NCBI RefSeq assembly: GCF_031845265.1
Contig: NZ_JAVRBG010000004.1
Coordinates: 62,001-126,000 of the forward strand
Direction: 5' to 3'
DNA from: Mesonia ostreae
Lineage (GTDB): Bacteria > Bacteroidota > Bacteroidia > Flavobacteriales > Flavobacteriaceae
DNA: 64,000 nt
The position numbers were made by a program, and so were the translations under genes. Positions 1 through 8,590 of the stretch are shown here, one piece after another. Under the pieces are notes generated by a model. That model saw only the letters and a list, made by a program, of their open reading frames with translations. It searched no databases and was not told the origin of the DNA. Position 1 is the first letter of the stretch; every line of letters starts with the position of its first letter.

Positions 1-484
1 TCTTAAAAAAACGTTCTTGCGTAGTCAATATTAGAATAATGCGATGAGTTATTCTTCAAAAGTAAACAATTTTAATTAGCTGTCCCCAGTAGATACATAG
101 CAACACTTCACTATAAAACAGCAAGCGTAAGACTTAAAAAAAAGAAAAAATAGACTCACGATGCCTAGCCTCATTAAAATTTTAAATTGGATTGTCACCC
201 TGGAAGAATGAGATGGAAAAAACGATTGTATTCTGAATCTCGAATGATGTCATTTTCTGTCATGTAGTGTAAATCGCAGCGAAACCAAGCAACTTTAGGT
301 TATGGAAGCAAAAGATTTCTCAGTCATAAACACTTGAATCCTTTCATTCATAATGAAGTGAAACGGAATGAAGAATTTGTCCATTTTGGAAGCATGAGAT
401 TTCTCCATTCGTAGAAATGACAAATGATTACTGTCATACGTCTAGTTTCTAGCCTCTATATTCTAAGCTCTAATTTATAAGACA
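1..484. other. Intergenic region with dispersed-repeat fragments
   Basis: I see no coding frame that I would support here. The stretch holds short pieces that recur elsewhere in the window. A segment near 400-428 (gagatttct ... cgtagaaatgacaa) matches one near 57263-57292, and the run ctagtttctag near 441 recurs near 52922. These look like decayed copies of intergenic repeat families. The 3' end of the nagB frame begins at 485. Confidence 0.5.
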
Positions 485-1268
485 CTATTTCCGCATCTCC
501 TTTGCAGCTTCATGATCTAACACATACTCTACTTGGGCTAAGCTTTGCAAAAACGAAGCTGGAATCTCGGGCGTTATTTTACCTTCAAGCGCCTTACGCA
601 CAATTTCTGATTTTCGTTTCCCTAAGGCCAATAAGAAGATTTTTTTAGCTTGAAGAATGGTGTTTACTCCCATACTTATCGCTTGTTGAGGTACCCGGTC
701 TAAACCACCAAAATCTGCTTGGGCATCTTCCCTAGTCACCAAATCTAAAGTAACTAAGCGCGTCTTAGATTCAAAGCTAGAGCCAGATTCATTAAAACCA
801 ATATGACCGTTACGACCAATTCCTAACAACTGCAGGTCCAAGCCCCCCAAAGCTCGCTATTTTATCTTCATAGTCTTTGCAATACTGCACAATTCCGTTT
901 GCAGAATCCTCCACATGAGGGATGTGAATGTGTTGCGGTTTCATATCTATATGTCGAAATAAATTCTCACGCATAAAGTAAGTGTAGCTCTGGTTATCTT
1001 CTGGAAAAATAGGGTAGTATTCATCCAGATTAAAACTGATGACGTTAGCGAAACTTAGATTTTCAATTAGATGCAAACGAATGAGTTCTTGATATACCCT
1101 TTTGGGCGTATTTCCAGTTGCCAATCCCAAAAATGCCGGCTTGCCTTGCTTTTGTTGCTTCCAGATCAATTCTGCTATCTGATGCGCAACGTATATAGAA
1201 GCCTGCTCGGCATCAGCAAACAAACTAAGGTTATTAGAGCTAGCAGGTTTTTGAAAATTCTGTGACAT
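485..1268 (-). pseudogene. nagB: Glucosamine-6-phosphate deaminase, frameshifted
   Basis: NagB converts glucosamine-6-phosphate to fructose-6-phosphate and ammonia in the cytoplasm. The N-terminal part (start 1268) has the substrate loop GLATGNTPKR and the NLDEYY motif. The C-terminal part has GIGRNGHIGFNE and the family's C-terminal ALGKRKSEIV region. The two parts lie in different frames. The junction is a run of six G on the minus strand (plus-strand C run at 843-848). With five G the protein would read FGGLDLQLLGIG without a break and give about 260 residues, the usual NagB length. As written, the first frame runs on into GLGPAVVRNWS and stops. This is either a sequencing or assembly error in a homopolymer or a true loss-of-function mutation. 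The identity is firm; the functional state is not. Confidence 0.9.
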
Positions 1269-1749
1269 ATCTATTTATAGTTAATTTATAAAAGGTACTT
1301 GTAGTAATTGGAATTCACCTATGGAAAACGAATTTTTTTTCTGATTGGATGTAACTTATTTACCTAATCTTATCTAGCAGAATAGAAAACACCTTGCTTG
1401 ATTTGTTACGAATAGAAAAAATGTAATAAACCAGAGCGAGGTGGGCCGTTAACTTACTTGCTTATTCTGGCATTACACTGTTAAAACCTATTATCACGGA
1501 ATTTGGAACTTAGACGACAGCTTAAAAATCATCGTAAGTTAGACTCCACTTTCAAAATTTTCTAAATGTATTTTTACATATCCTTTTATTGTCCAGTTTA
1601 ATCAAATAATAGTTTCAATGTAATATCGAGCCTATCGTCTTCTCTCAAAACAGGCTAAAAGTCGAGATACTTTTTTTAAGCTTTCGACTCCGCTCAAGGT
1701 GACAAAACTAGTTTTGGGAATGAAAGCGAATATATAATTACCTTTTACT
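1269..1749. other. Intergenic region, repeat fragment
   Basis: There is no supportable gene. Around 1660-1705 lies an intergenic repeat fragment (gtcgagata ... ttcgactccgctcaaggtgacaaa), related in style to pieces near 4613 and 195. The region separates the end of the WecA-like gene from the 5' side of nagB. Confidence 0.5.
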
Positions 1750-2877
1750 CTAATTCAACAATTTTATCTTTACCGCTCTTTTTTTAAGTGCATTAAAAGC
1801 TACAGCAGCCAATATAAAAATTACGATCATAGCTAGTGTTAAGCCGATGCTCTTAAGAAATAATTGACTTAATATAATATAGAGACCAATCACCAATAAG
1901 TTTATTCCCCCTAACAAGAAGCTGGCTTGTTTATGTGTACGCCCATTATCCAGCAACACGTGATGCATATGGTTACGGTCGGCTTCAAAAGGAGTCTTTC
2001 CACTTCTCAAACGAATGATAATTACTCGCAGGGTATCAAAAATGGGAATAAATAGTACTGCCAAGACAAATAAGAGTCTATTTTCGGGAATAAAACCTTG
2101 TTCTGACAGCGGTTCAAAAGGCTCCATGGCTAGAAACTTTAAGCTTAAAAAAGCAATCATAAATCCCATCACCAAACTTCCCCCATCTCCCATAAACATT
2201 TTTCTGCCACCCCGAGAAAAATTAAAACGAAGAAAGGCTCCCAAAATTCCAACTACCATTAGACTCACCAACACGTAATAAGGGTGGCCAGTAGCATAAA
2301 AAACCGTAGCGTAAGTAAGAGAGATGATAATTCCGGCTATACTCGCTAGACCATCTATTCCATCTATTAGGTTATAGGCATTTATCAAAGCCACTACGAT
2401 TAACGCCTTTAGAGTATAACCAAAAGCTGCAGGAATCAAGAAAATTCCCAAAAACCCGTGCAGATTGGTCAATTGCATTTCTGGAGAAAAAATGATAAAA
2501 GCAGACGCAAACAATTGACTCATAAACTTAAGTTTAGCAGTAGAAATTACCAGATCATCTTTTAAACCAGCCATAAACAAAAAGGTAATACCTATGATTA
2601 AGTGGTTTCCTGTTGCAGTGGTTCTAAGGGACTGGAGTAAGCTTAAAATAAGCACTAATACCAAAAAAAAGGCAACTCCTCCAAAAGGAGGAACAGCATC
2701 TTTGTGCGAGCTGCGCTCATTCACCTCTTTCATCAGGTTTTTTTCCCGGCTTACCCAAAGTACCTTTGGGGTAAAATACCATGTTAAAACAAAAGCCAGT
2801 AAAAACACACCACCAGTAAAGAATAGGTAATATCTATGGAATATATCCAAAAGGACTTCCTGATCTAATATATTCAT
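1750..2877 (-). CDS. WecA/MraY-family undecaprenyl-phosphate sugar-1-phosphate transferase
   Basis: This is a polytopic inner-membrane enzyme of 375 residues with about ten hydrophobic segments. The family moves a HexNAc-1-phosphate (usually GlcNAc) from UDP-sugar to undecaprenyl phosphate, the first step of lipid-linked glycan assembly. Visible signatures are GLKDD at about 104-108, the catalytic loop NAYNLIDGIDGLAS at about 166-179, MGDGGSLVMG in the middle, and a histidine motif NHMHHVLL near 300. It lacks MraY-specific features, so I place it with WecA/TagO/WbpL. It follows cluster A in transcription order and could supply its initiating step, but the IS3 element now lies between them. 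Substrate is inferred. Confidence 0.85.
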   Translation of the reverse strand: MNILDQEVLLDIFHRYYLFFTGGVFLLAFVLTWYFTPKVLWVSREKNLMKEVNERSSHKDAVPPFGGVAFFLVLVLILSLLQSLRTTATGNHLIIGITFLFMAGLKDDLVISTAKLKFMSQLFASAFIIFSPEMQLTNLHGFLGIFLIPAAFGYTLKALIVVALINAYNLIDGIDGLASIAGIIISLTYATVFYATGHPYYVLVSLMVVGILGAFLRFNFSRGGRKMFMGDGGSLVMGFMIAFLSLKFLAMEPFEPLSEQGFIPENRLLFVLAVLFIPIFDTLRVIIIRLRSGKTPFEADRNHMHHVLLDNGRTHKQASFLLGGINLLVIGLYIILSQLFLKSIGLTLAMIVIFILAAVAFNALKKRAVKIKLLN

Positions 2878-2961
2878 AATTTATAAGTTTCTGGGTTTTG
2901 GTTTCTATTTCAGTGGTTTTGTAGACTTTTACTTTTTAGGACAGTGCTAAATTAGAAAATA

Positions 2962-3801
2962 TTATTCATTTAGACGTTGATTTTGGTTCAAATGGATTTT
3001 AGCAAAGACTATTGGAGGAAGATTTTTTAAGCTATCGTGTGGCCTAAAATTATTGTAATCCTCCACCCAAACTGCTGTGATTTCTCTCATTTGATGTATG
3101 GTTTTAAAAATATGAGCATCTAAAACAACTTTACGGAATGAACCATTAAAACGCTCTATAAAAGCATTTTGTGTGGGTTTGCCAGGCTGTATATATTTAA
3201 AAACTATTCCGTAGGCCTCACTCCAATCTTTTGTTATCATTGCAATAAACTCCGGCCCGTTATCCATCCGAATATTTTTTGGTTTCCTTCGTTGTTTGAT
3301 CAGGTGAGTTAACACCCAAAGCACTCGTTTACTAGCTAAAGAATAGTCAGACTCTACGAACAATACTTCGCGATTGGCATCATCAATCACATTAAAACTT
3401 CGGAACTTCTTTCCGTTTTCAAGACGGTCTTCTGTAAAATCAATTGACCAACATTGATTGAGACTTGTAGGCACCTCCAGAGGCTCTTTAATTCTAGCTG
3501 GAAGTCTTTTCTTGGTCTTGCGTCGCAACGGAAGGTCAAGTTTGGTATTAACACGATGAACGCGTTTATGATTCCATGGATTACCTTCTAAACGCAATCT
3601 GTGGTAAGCCTTCCAAAAGCCCTCAGATGGATGCTGCTCTACTTTTTCTTGGAGAGCCAGCTCTATTTTGTTGTCATCCTTTTTCTTGGGTTTGTAATAA
3701 AATAAAGAGCGAGCACATCCGAGTATACGACACACCTTGCTGATGCCGTAACGTTTTTTATGTCTGTGAGCTAAAGAACGTTTTTCGCAAGGTTTTAAGG
3801 C
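2962..3801 (-). CDS. IS3-family transposase OrfB (catalytic part)
   Basis: This is the DDE integrase part of an IS3 transposase. After an HTH_21-like segment (VEQHPSEGFWKAYHRL) come the three acidic residues: D in QCWSIDFTEDR, D in IRMDNGPEF and E in NAFIERFNGSFR. The tail HDSLKNLPPIVFA is typical of the family. The frame is open from the slippery site at 3801-3807. The first plausible internal start is a GTG at 3735, but family knowledge says the protein is made as an OrfAB fusion by -1 frameshifting. About 279 residues lie in this frame, which is full length. OrfA has an in-frame stop, so fusion production may be impaired in this copy. Confidence 0.9.
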   Translation of the reverse strand, partial: ALKPCEKRSLAHRHKKRYGISKVCRILGCARSLFYYKPKKKDDNKIELALQEKVEQHPSEGFWKAYHRLRLEGNPWNHKRVHRVNTKLDLPLRRKTKKRLPARIKEPLEVPTSLNQCWSIDFTEDRLENGKKFRSFNVIDDANREVLFVESDYSLASKRVLWVLTHLIKQRRKPKNIRMDNGPEFIAMITKDWSEAYGIVFKYIQPGKPTQNAFIERFNGSFRKVVLDAHIFKTIHQMREITAVWVEDYNNFRPHDSLKNLPPIVFAKIHLNQNQRLNE

Positions 3802-4061
3802 TTTTTTCCAATAATCTCTTTAGCTAGTTCGTGATCAAGAGCTAAGTCAGCATACTTTCGTTTAAGTCGCTGATTCTCTTTCTCCAAAGACTTTAAACGT
3901 TTAAGTTCTTCGGCCTCTAAGCCACCGTATTTCTTGCGCCAGTTGTATATTGTTCCTTGACTAACATTATACTTACGGCATAAGTCGCTCATTGAGGTGC
4001 CATCGCTAAACTCTTTTAGGATTTTTACAATCTGTTATAGACTAAATTTACTTTGTTTCAT
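3795..4061 (-). pseudogene. IS3-family transposase OrfA, interrupted by an early stop
   Basis: OrfA carries the helix-turn-helix that binds the element ends (SDLCRKYNVSQGTIYNWRKKYGG) and a leucine-rich coiled coil (LKSLEKENQRLKRKYADLAL). The natural start is the ATG at 4059-4061, which gives MKQSKFSL and then a TAA stop at 4035-4037. After it the same frame resumes with QIVKILKEFSDGTSMSDL. The stop is probably a point mutation of a sense codon such as CAA or GAA. Reinitiation at the ATG at 3990-3992 would still yield the HTH without the first helix. The ending IIGKKP overlaps orfB. Confidence 0.8.
3801..3807 (-). other. Programmed -1 frameshift site (A AAA AAG)
   Basis: On the minus strand the orfA codons GGA AAA AAG contain the heptamer A AAA AAG, the classical slippery sequence of IS3 elements. 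A -1 slip here joins OrfA residues ending IIGKK to ALKPCEKRS of the orfB frame, which is open from this point on. Confidence 0.75.
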
Positions 4062-4115
4062 AGTTGACAAATTTAAAATTAATTATAACTTCTATTTGTC
4101 CTAATTTTGGGGAAG

Positions 4116-4668
4116 CTTACGTTTCGAATATCTATTAGCAAGCCCGTCAGATTAATATCTACTAAAAAAATGAAAAACGGCAATATTGAGGTATTGGATA
4201 CAAATTTTAAGCCTTAAAAAAGTCAGCACGAATTCAAGGACATTTTAATTCTCCAGACTTAGAAAACCTGATTTTAAATTGATTAAATTTCCCGAATTTT
4301 TTCTTATATCAACCCTTCCGACTCCTTCCGCTTTCGCAGAAGAAGCCACCTTCCCTTCAAAGGGAAGGAGCGCTTTTAATTCACCTAATTAACCAGAAAA
4401 GCCTGCTCCCATCCTTGGCAAGGAGGGATGAATTCAGCTTTGCTGAAGAAGGGGTGGTTGCGTTTGTTTTTCGTCAAATGCAGTTTAAAATTAGCACATT
4501 ACAAGTTTCGTAAATGCTAGCATGCCCAAGCCCTTAACAGTACTTTGTTTTTACTAATACAATAATAACTTCTAATTTAATGGATTGTAAAAAATATATT
4601 ATTGTTGATTAAGCTAGCCTTCGACAGGTCTGTGGAGCTAAAATAACGTTAATTTGTAGCTGGAATTT
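4116..4668. repeat. Intergenic region with hairpin repeats
   Basis: I see no gene. A near-perfect hairpin lies at 4349-4368 (ccttccctt / aagggaagg). It is followed by a degenerate segment around 4405-4460 (ccatccttggcaaggaggga, gaagaaggggtggttg). The same style of element occurs at 49873-49898, 52711-52740 and 53712-53729. A fragment cttcgacaggtctgtgga near 4620 resembles other short repeats. The segment could also act as a terminator for cluster A. Confidence 0.5.
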
Positions 4669-5115
4669 TTAATTAATATATTCTTTCCAATTCATCCATA
4701 AATTTTCATCAAACCTAAATTGATCATTTTTTGCTGATTCCAAACCCTTATCGGAAAACACCAAAAGTTGAGCATCTGCATCCAGAGCTTTAAAACCATT
4801 GGCGTACCCTGCGGGTATTTGCAATACTTCGGTATTCTTAGCGTCTAACATAAATGTTTTTGCCTGAAGCTTTTTAGAAGGATTTTCCCAATTATCAATA
4901 GCCACGGCTGCTATTAAAAAGCGACCTTTGATGCATTTAAAATATTTCGACTCCATTTTATGGGCTTGCCATGCTCTCACAATAGAGGTTGAAGGATGCG
5001 TTATGGTATACATCCGCTTAATAGAAGACATATTAAAATCATTTATAAAACACAACGTGCCACGGTGATCGGTATGCTCGTTTCCTTTAATTAACTGTAA
5101 TTTTTTATTGTCCAT
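4669..5115 (-). CDS. RmlC-like cupin sugar epimerase or isomerase (WxcM/WbuC type)
   Basis: This is a small cupin of 148 residues. The motif HRGTLCFINDFN near the start, RAWQAHKMESKYFKCIKGRF in the middle and LQIPAGYANGFKALD in the second half outline an RmlC-like beta barrel, with histidines near 18 and 53. Family members epimerise or isomerise nucleotide-linked 4-keto sugars, and some have no proven activity. It is the last gene of cluster A, just after the FucNAc set and its glycosyltransferase. That is the position of the cupin gene wbuC in the Escherichia coli fnl-wbu block, although sequence identity with WbuC is not shown here. The substrate is unknown. Class is fairly sure, function is not. 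Confidence 0.7.
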   Translation of the reverse strand: MDNKKLQLIKGNEHTDHRGTLCFINDFNMSSIKRMYTITHPSTSIVRAWQAHKMESKYFKCIKGRFLIAAVAIDNWENPSKKLQAKTFMLDAKNTEVLQIPAGYANGFKALDADAQLLVFSDKGLESAKNDQFRFDENLWMNWKEYIN

Positions 5116-5249
5116 AATAGTTTTCTGCCGAAATAATTTAATCGAGAATGTATTAATCAGGTTAATTGTGCTTTTTCTAGACTTTTTTAGAATTGAAGAA
5201 CTCTATGTTAGTCATTGCCGGATTTCTCAAACTTAGGAAAGGGTGCAAA

Positions 5250-6431
5250 TCAAGCTAAAATTGTTTCAATGCATGATTGCACTGAAAATTTATCCTGTAA
5301 CAATCTATTGGAATTTAAGCCTAGTTGCTTTCGTTCAGTATTATTTTGAAGTAACTTGAGTGCATTATCCTTAAACACCTCATCATCGCCGTTTAAACAA
5401 ACATAACCGGCCTGAGCATTTTCAATAACTTCCAAAACATCGTTACCTTTATTCACGCTACCTAAAATAGGCAGGCCTTGTGCCATATATCCTAACAATT
5501 TACCAGGAAAATTATGCGTAGAATGACTTTTATGCAAGCTGAACAAGCCAATATCAAACTCACTTAGCATTTCGCGATATATTTTCTGGGAAACAGGCTT
5601 CAGGAGCGTTAGGTTAGATAATTCAAAAGTTTTTATGGCTTCTTCTACCAAATGAAACTCATTTCCCGAACCGGCAAAAACAAAATGAGCTTTATCTTCA
5701 TTTTTAAGGTTTCTTGCAAGCCGCACCAAATTCATCATATCCTGTGCTTCGCCCATATTGCCTCCATAAAAGAAAACTACTTTATCCCCTAAATTGTTTT
5801 TTCTTTTAAAAGAGTCGGACGGGATATTTATTGGAGTTTCACTACTCCAATTAAAAAGAACTTCCGTCTTTTTTTGCAGCCCAAACTTCGCATTGAACCA
5901 CTCAAGATTTTTTGGAGACTGCAATCCTATTCTATCCGCAGCTGCATAGTTTATCTTTTCAAATTTCCGAAAATAAGTTACCACAGGAGACTTCTCCTTA
6001 ACAATTCCTTGATCAATAACCCATTGCGGAAAAATATCCCGCAGAATAAGATAGCTTTTGGCGTTCCATTTTTTCTTTAATTTTTTTATTAATGGCCCAA
6101 AAAATATGGAAGGGGAATATGCAACTATTTTGTCAAATTGTATGGAATTAAAAACCGGTCTTAGATTCCTATATGCGTTGAAGGAAAGTGCAGTTTCATT
6201 TAATGCACGTTTTACCTTAGATTCATGTTTAACATTGGGTGATCTAAACCTATAAACCCGAACACCATCTATCTTTTCTTCCTGGTATCCAGATTTTATC
6301 CTAAAATCTGGAGTAGCCACGGCGACTTCATGACCACGTTCAAGCAATCCCATAGCTAATTCATGCATCATTTTTGCACCAATTTTAGTACTATGTGGTA
6401 AATAATCGTCAACTAAAAGCAAGACTTTCAT
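5250..6431 (-). CDS. GT4-type glycosyltransferase (WbuB-like)
   Basis: This GT-B fold enzyme has 393 residues. The N-terminal domain begins MKVLLLVDDYLPHSTKIGAKMMHELA, and the C-terminal donor domain carries FFYGGNMGEAQDMMNL, LLKPVSQK and HNFPGKLLGYMAQGLPIL, where a typical GT4 has an E-x7-E motif. Its place directly after fnlB matches wbuB of E. coli-type fnl clusters, which is annotated as the L-FucNAc transferase. I therefore infer transfer of FucNAc to a lipid-linked acceptor at the cytoplasmic face of the inner membrane. It starts 1 base after the fnlB stop, so the two are translated as one operon. Confidence 0.75.
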   Translation of the reverse strand: MKVLLLVDDYLPHSTKIGAKMMHELAMGLLERGHEVAVATPDFRIKSGYQEEKIDGVRVYRFRSPNVKHESKVKRALNETALSFNAYRNLRPVFNSIQFDKIVAYSPSIFFGPLIKKLKKKWNAKSYLILRDIFPQWVIDQGIVKEKSPVVTYFRKFEKINYAAADRIGLQSPKNLEWFNAKFGLQKKTEVLFNWSSETPINIPSDSFKRKNNLGDKVVFFYGGNMGEAQDMMNLVRLARNLKNEDKAHFVFAGSGNEFHLVEEAIKTFELSNLTLLKPVSQKIYREMLSEFDIGLFSLHKSHSTHNFPGKLLGYMAQGLPILGSVNKGNDVLEVIENAQAGYVCLNGDDEVFKDNALKLLQNNTERKQLGLNSNRLLQDKFSVQSCIETILA

Positions 6432-6432
6432 G

Positions 6433-7296
6433 CTATCCTAAGTTGTAATTTTTATATAAAGTTGGGTTCTCTTTCATAAATTGCACCATCTCCTGAACCA
6501 TAATTGCATAGGATGGTATAATTCTTTTCAAATCTCTTTGGGTATCTACAAATGATTTATTTACAGCTTTTCCTTCAACTTCATTAATTTTAACCGCTTT
6601 ACCGGTTTCTTTTTTAAACAGTTTTAAAAGCTCAAATTTATTAATAGACTTACTATTAGTAACGTGATATAAACCTTGCAGCTCTTGTTTTATACTTTGT
6701 TCTATTACTTTAGCAAGTTCTGTAGTCGTTACCCCACTCCATATTGCTTGGGTAAAACCATTGGTTTCTCCCTCCTGTTCCATAAACCAGTGAAAAAGAC
6801 CTTCTCCATTCTCTTTCAATTCGGGGCCAATAATAGACGTTCTAAGGGTAAGATGTTTTGTGTTTTCCACTTCACCAAGCGCCTTTGTTTTAGCGTAAAT
6901 ATCTTTCCCGTCTTTCTCATCTTTCTCTGTATAGCCTCCTTTATCACCCGAGAACACACAATCTGTAGAAATATGAATTAATTTCGCATTGATGTCGTCA
7001 CAAACCTGAGCCAGGAAATGAGGCAGATAAGAATTTAAATAAATAGCATTGGCCGGATTAGAATTCGCTCCTTTTATTAATACTCCAACACAATTTATTA
7101 CATAAGTTGGTTTCTCATCTTTTAGCAAATCTTCAAGTTTAGATTTATTATTTAAATCCAGAATTATTGTATTGGAGTTTAGTTTATTTCTATAAGACAC
7201 ATTTACTACTTCAAAATCTGGATTATTATCCAAACGATACACTACCTGGTGTCCCAACATGCCGGTTGCTCCTAAAACTAAAACTTTCTTCTTCAT
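6433..7296 (-). CDS. fnlB: SDR reductase of the UDP-L-FucNAc pathway (FnlB/WbjC-like)
   Basis: This extended short-chain dehydrogenase (287 residues) has the NAD(P) loop GATGMLGHQ at about 9-17, HISTDCVFSGDKGGY, and a YAKTK catalytic Tyr/Lys motif. It looks RmlD-like, but its neighbours place it as FnlB, which reduces the 4-keto intermediate made by FnlA to UDP-6-deoxy-L-talose-configured HexNAc. I take the ATG at 7296 as start. The frame could be read upstream from a TTG at 7314, but that lies inside the preceding gene, whose TAA is at 7302-7304. The three FucNAc genes are adjacent, in the order A, C, B. Confidence 0.8.
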   Translation of the reverse strand: MKKKVLVLGATGMLGHQVVYRLDNNPDFEVVNVSYRNKLNSNTIILDLNNKSKLEDLLKDEKPTYVINCVGVLIKGANSNPANAIYLNSYLPHFLAQVCDDINAKLIHISTDCVFSGDKGGYTEKDEKDGKDIYAKTKALGEVENTKHLTLRTSIIGPELKENGEGLFHWFMEQEGETNGFTQAIWSGVTTTELAKVIEQSIKQELQGLYHVTNSKSINKFELLKLFKKETGKAVKINEVEGKAVNKSFVDTQRDLKRIIPSYAIMVQEMVQFMKENPTLYKNYNLG

Positions 7297-7301
7297 TACA
7301 T

Positions 7302-8426
7302 TTATTTTTTCCAAACTGTTCGGTTAATATAATCGGTATATGATAGGATGATTCGCAAAACTTTTTTTGAAACATTCTGGGTATCGTAATCTGCAACCAG
7401 TTTAATATTACGTTCTCCCTCGGTAAATTGTGAGATCACTACGGAAATACTTTCAAGAATACGTTCCTTTTTTAAGCCCGTCATGATTAAAGTACCTTCA
7501 TCCATACCTTCAGGGCGTTCATGTGCCTGGCGAATAGTAATAGCCGGTAAATTTAAGATCGAAGACTCTTCGGTTATGGTACCACTGTCTGAAATGACAC
7601 AAAACGCATTCTTTTGCAAATGGATATAGTCGTGAAAACCGAAGGGCTTTGAAAAGACTAAATTGGGGTTCTTGCTTACAAAACCTATTTCTTCTAACTT
7701 TTTCCGGGTTCTGGGATGCGTAGAGATAATCACCTTTTTATTAAAGTGTTCGCTTATCGCATTTAGAGATTCCATTAAATCATTAAAATTCTCTTCGGAA
7801 TCTACATTTTCCTCGCGGTGAATGCTAACAATAAAATACCCTCTTTTTTCTAATTGCTCTCTATTCAAAACATCAGACGCGTTGATGGCCTTCATTTGTT
7901 TTTGCAAGACTTCCATCATTGGAGAGCCGGTTTTAATAACCGTTTCTGCAGGTAAGCCTTCAGCTACCAGGTATCTACGTGCGTGTTCTGAAAGTGGCAT
8001 ATTAATATCACTTAAATGATCTACAATCTTACGGTTTATTTCTTCCGGCACACGTTGGTCAAAACAACGATTTCCCGCTTCCATATGGAAAATTGGAATT
8101 TTCCTGCGTTTAGCAGAGATTACCGATAAACAAGAATTGGTATCGCCATATAGCAAAACGGCATCCGGTTTTTGCTCCTCCAGGATAGCATCAGACTTTG
8201 TGATCACATTTCCAATAGTTTCTGCAGCATTAGCACCCGCAGCTTCTAAAAAAAAGTCCGGCTTTCGCAGACCGAGATCTTTAAAGAAAACCTCATTTAA
8301 TTCATAATCATAGTTTTGTCCAGAATGCACAAGAATATGTTCGGTGTGGGCATCGAGCTCTTTTATTACTTCACTTAACTTAATGATCTCGGGCCGCGTG
8401 CCCACAATGGTCATTACTTTTATCAT
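7302..8426 (-). CDS. fnlC: Non-hydrolysing UDP-HexNAc 2-epimerase (FnlC/WbjD-like)
   Basis: This GT-B-fold epimerase has 374 residues. It shows MTIVGTRPEIIKLS at the N terminus, VLLYGDTNSCLS, HMEAGNRCFDQRVPEEINRKI, REENVDSEENF and DSGTITEESSILNLPAITIR, all hallmarks of the WecB/FnlC family. In the FucNAc route it inverts C2 of the FnlB product to give UDP-L-FucNAc. The frame is open upstream to 8570, but those extra 48 codons come from a dispersed palindromic repeat. The ATG at 8426 (MIKVMTIVGT) fits the family start and length (about 375 residues). It lies beside fnlA and fnlB, which separates it from an ordinary wecB. Confidence 0.85.
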   Translation of the reverse strand: MIKVMTIVGTRPEIIKLSEVIKELDAHTEHILVHSGQNYDYELNEVFFKDLGLRKPDFFLEAAGANAAETIGNVITKSDAILEEQKPDAVLLYGDTNSCLSVISAKRRKIPIFHMEAGNRCFDQRVPEEINRKIVDHLSDINMPLSEHARRYLVAEGLPAETVIKTGSPMMEVLQKQMKAINASDVLNREQLEKRGYFIVSIHREENVDSEENFNDLMESLNAISEHFNKKVIISTHPRTRKKLEEIGFVSKNPNLVFSKPFGFHDYIHLQKNAFCVISDSGTITEESSILNLPAITIRQAHERPEGMDEGTLIMTGLKKERILESISVVISQFTEGERNIKLVADYDTQNVSKKVLRIILSYTDYINRTVWKK

Positions 8427-8450
8427 ATTTTTAATTTTTTGTTTTGAATT

Positions 8451-8585
8451 GTCGCCAGGTCGAGTGATTTTGTGAAACGATAGTGAAACAAAATTGTATC
8501 GAGACCTCTGGTTTTGTGTTTCACTCGGTTCTCGATACATTTTCTCTTCGTTATCACTCATAGAAAACACTCGAACTGACGGACG
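8451..8585. repeat. Dispersed palindromic intergenic repeat, copy 1
   Basis: The segment carries tcgagtgat ... attgtatcgagacc and, further on, ttctcgatac ... cactcgaactgac. These are the two arms of a long imperfect palindrome. Related copies lie at 22869-23000, 23300-23396 and 52808-52855. It sits between fnlA and fnlC and lengthens the fnlC frame artificially. Confidence 0.7.
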
Positions 8586-8590
8586 AGGAT

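Larger units (their letters stand above)
2925..4115 (-). mobile_element. IS3-family insertion sequence
   Basis: The element is about 1.2 kb, the usual IS3 size, and holds overlapping orfA and orfB on the minus strand. Imperfect terminal inverted repeats share the core ttaggaca, at 2936-2943 on the left and, as tgtcctaa, at 4097-4104 on the right. I could not fix the outer ends or a 3-4 bp target duplication, so the boundaries are good to roughly 10 bp. It lies between the cupin gene of cluster A and the WecA-like gene. Confidence 0.85.

Noticed and set aside
1071..1265. Plus-strand frame of 64 codons across nagB
   Set aside because: It lies antisense to the nagB N-terminal part and has no family-like features.
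8427..8570. N-terminal extension of the FnlC frame
   Set aside because: The 48 extra codons translate a dispersed palindrome; homologues begin at MIKVMTIVGT.
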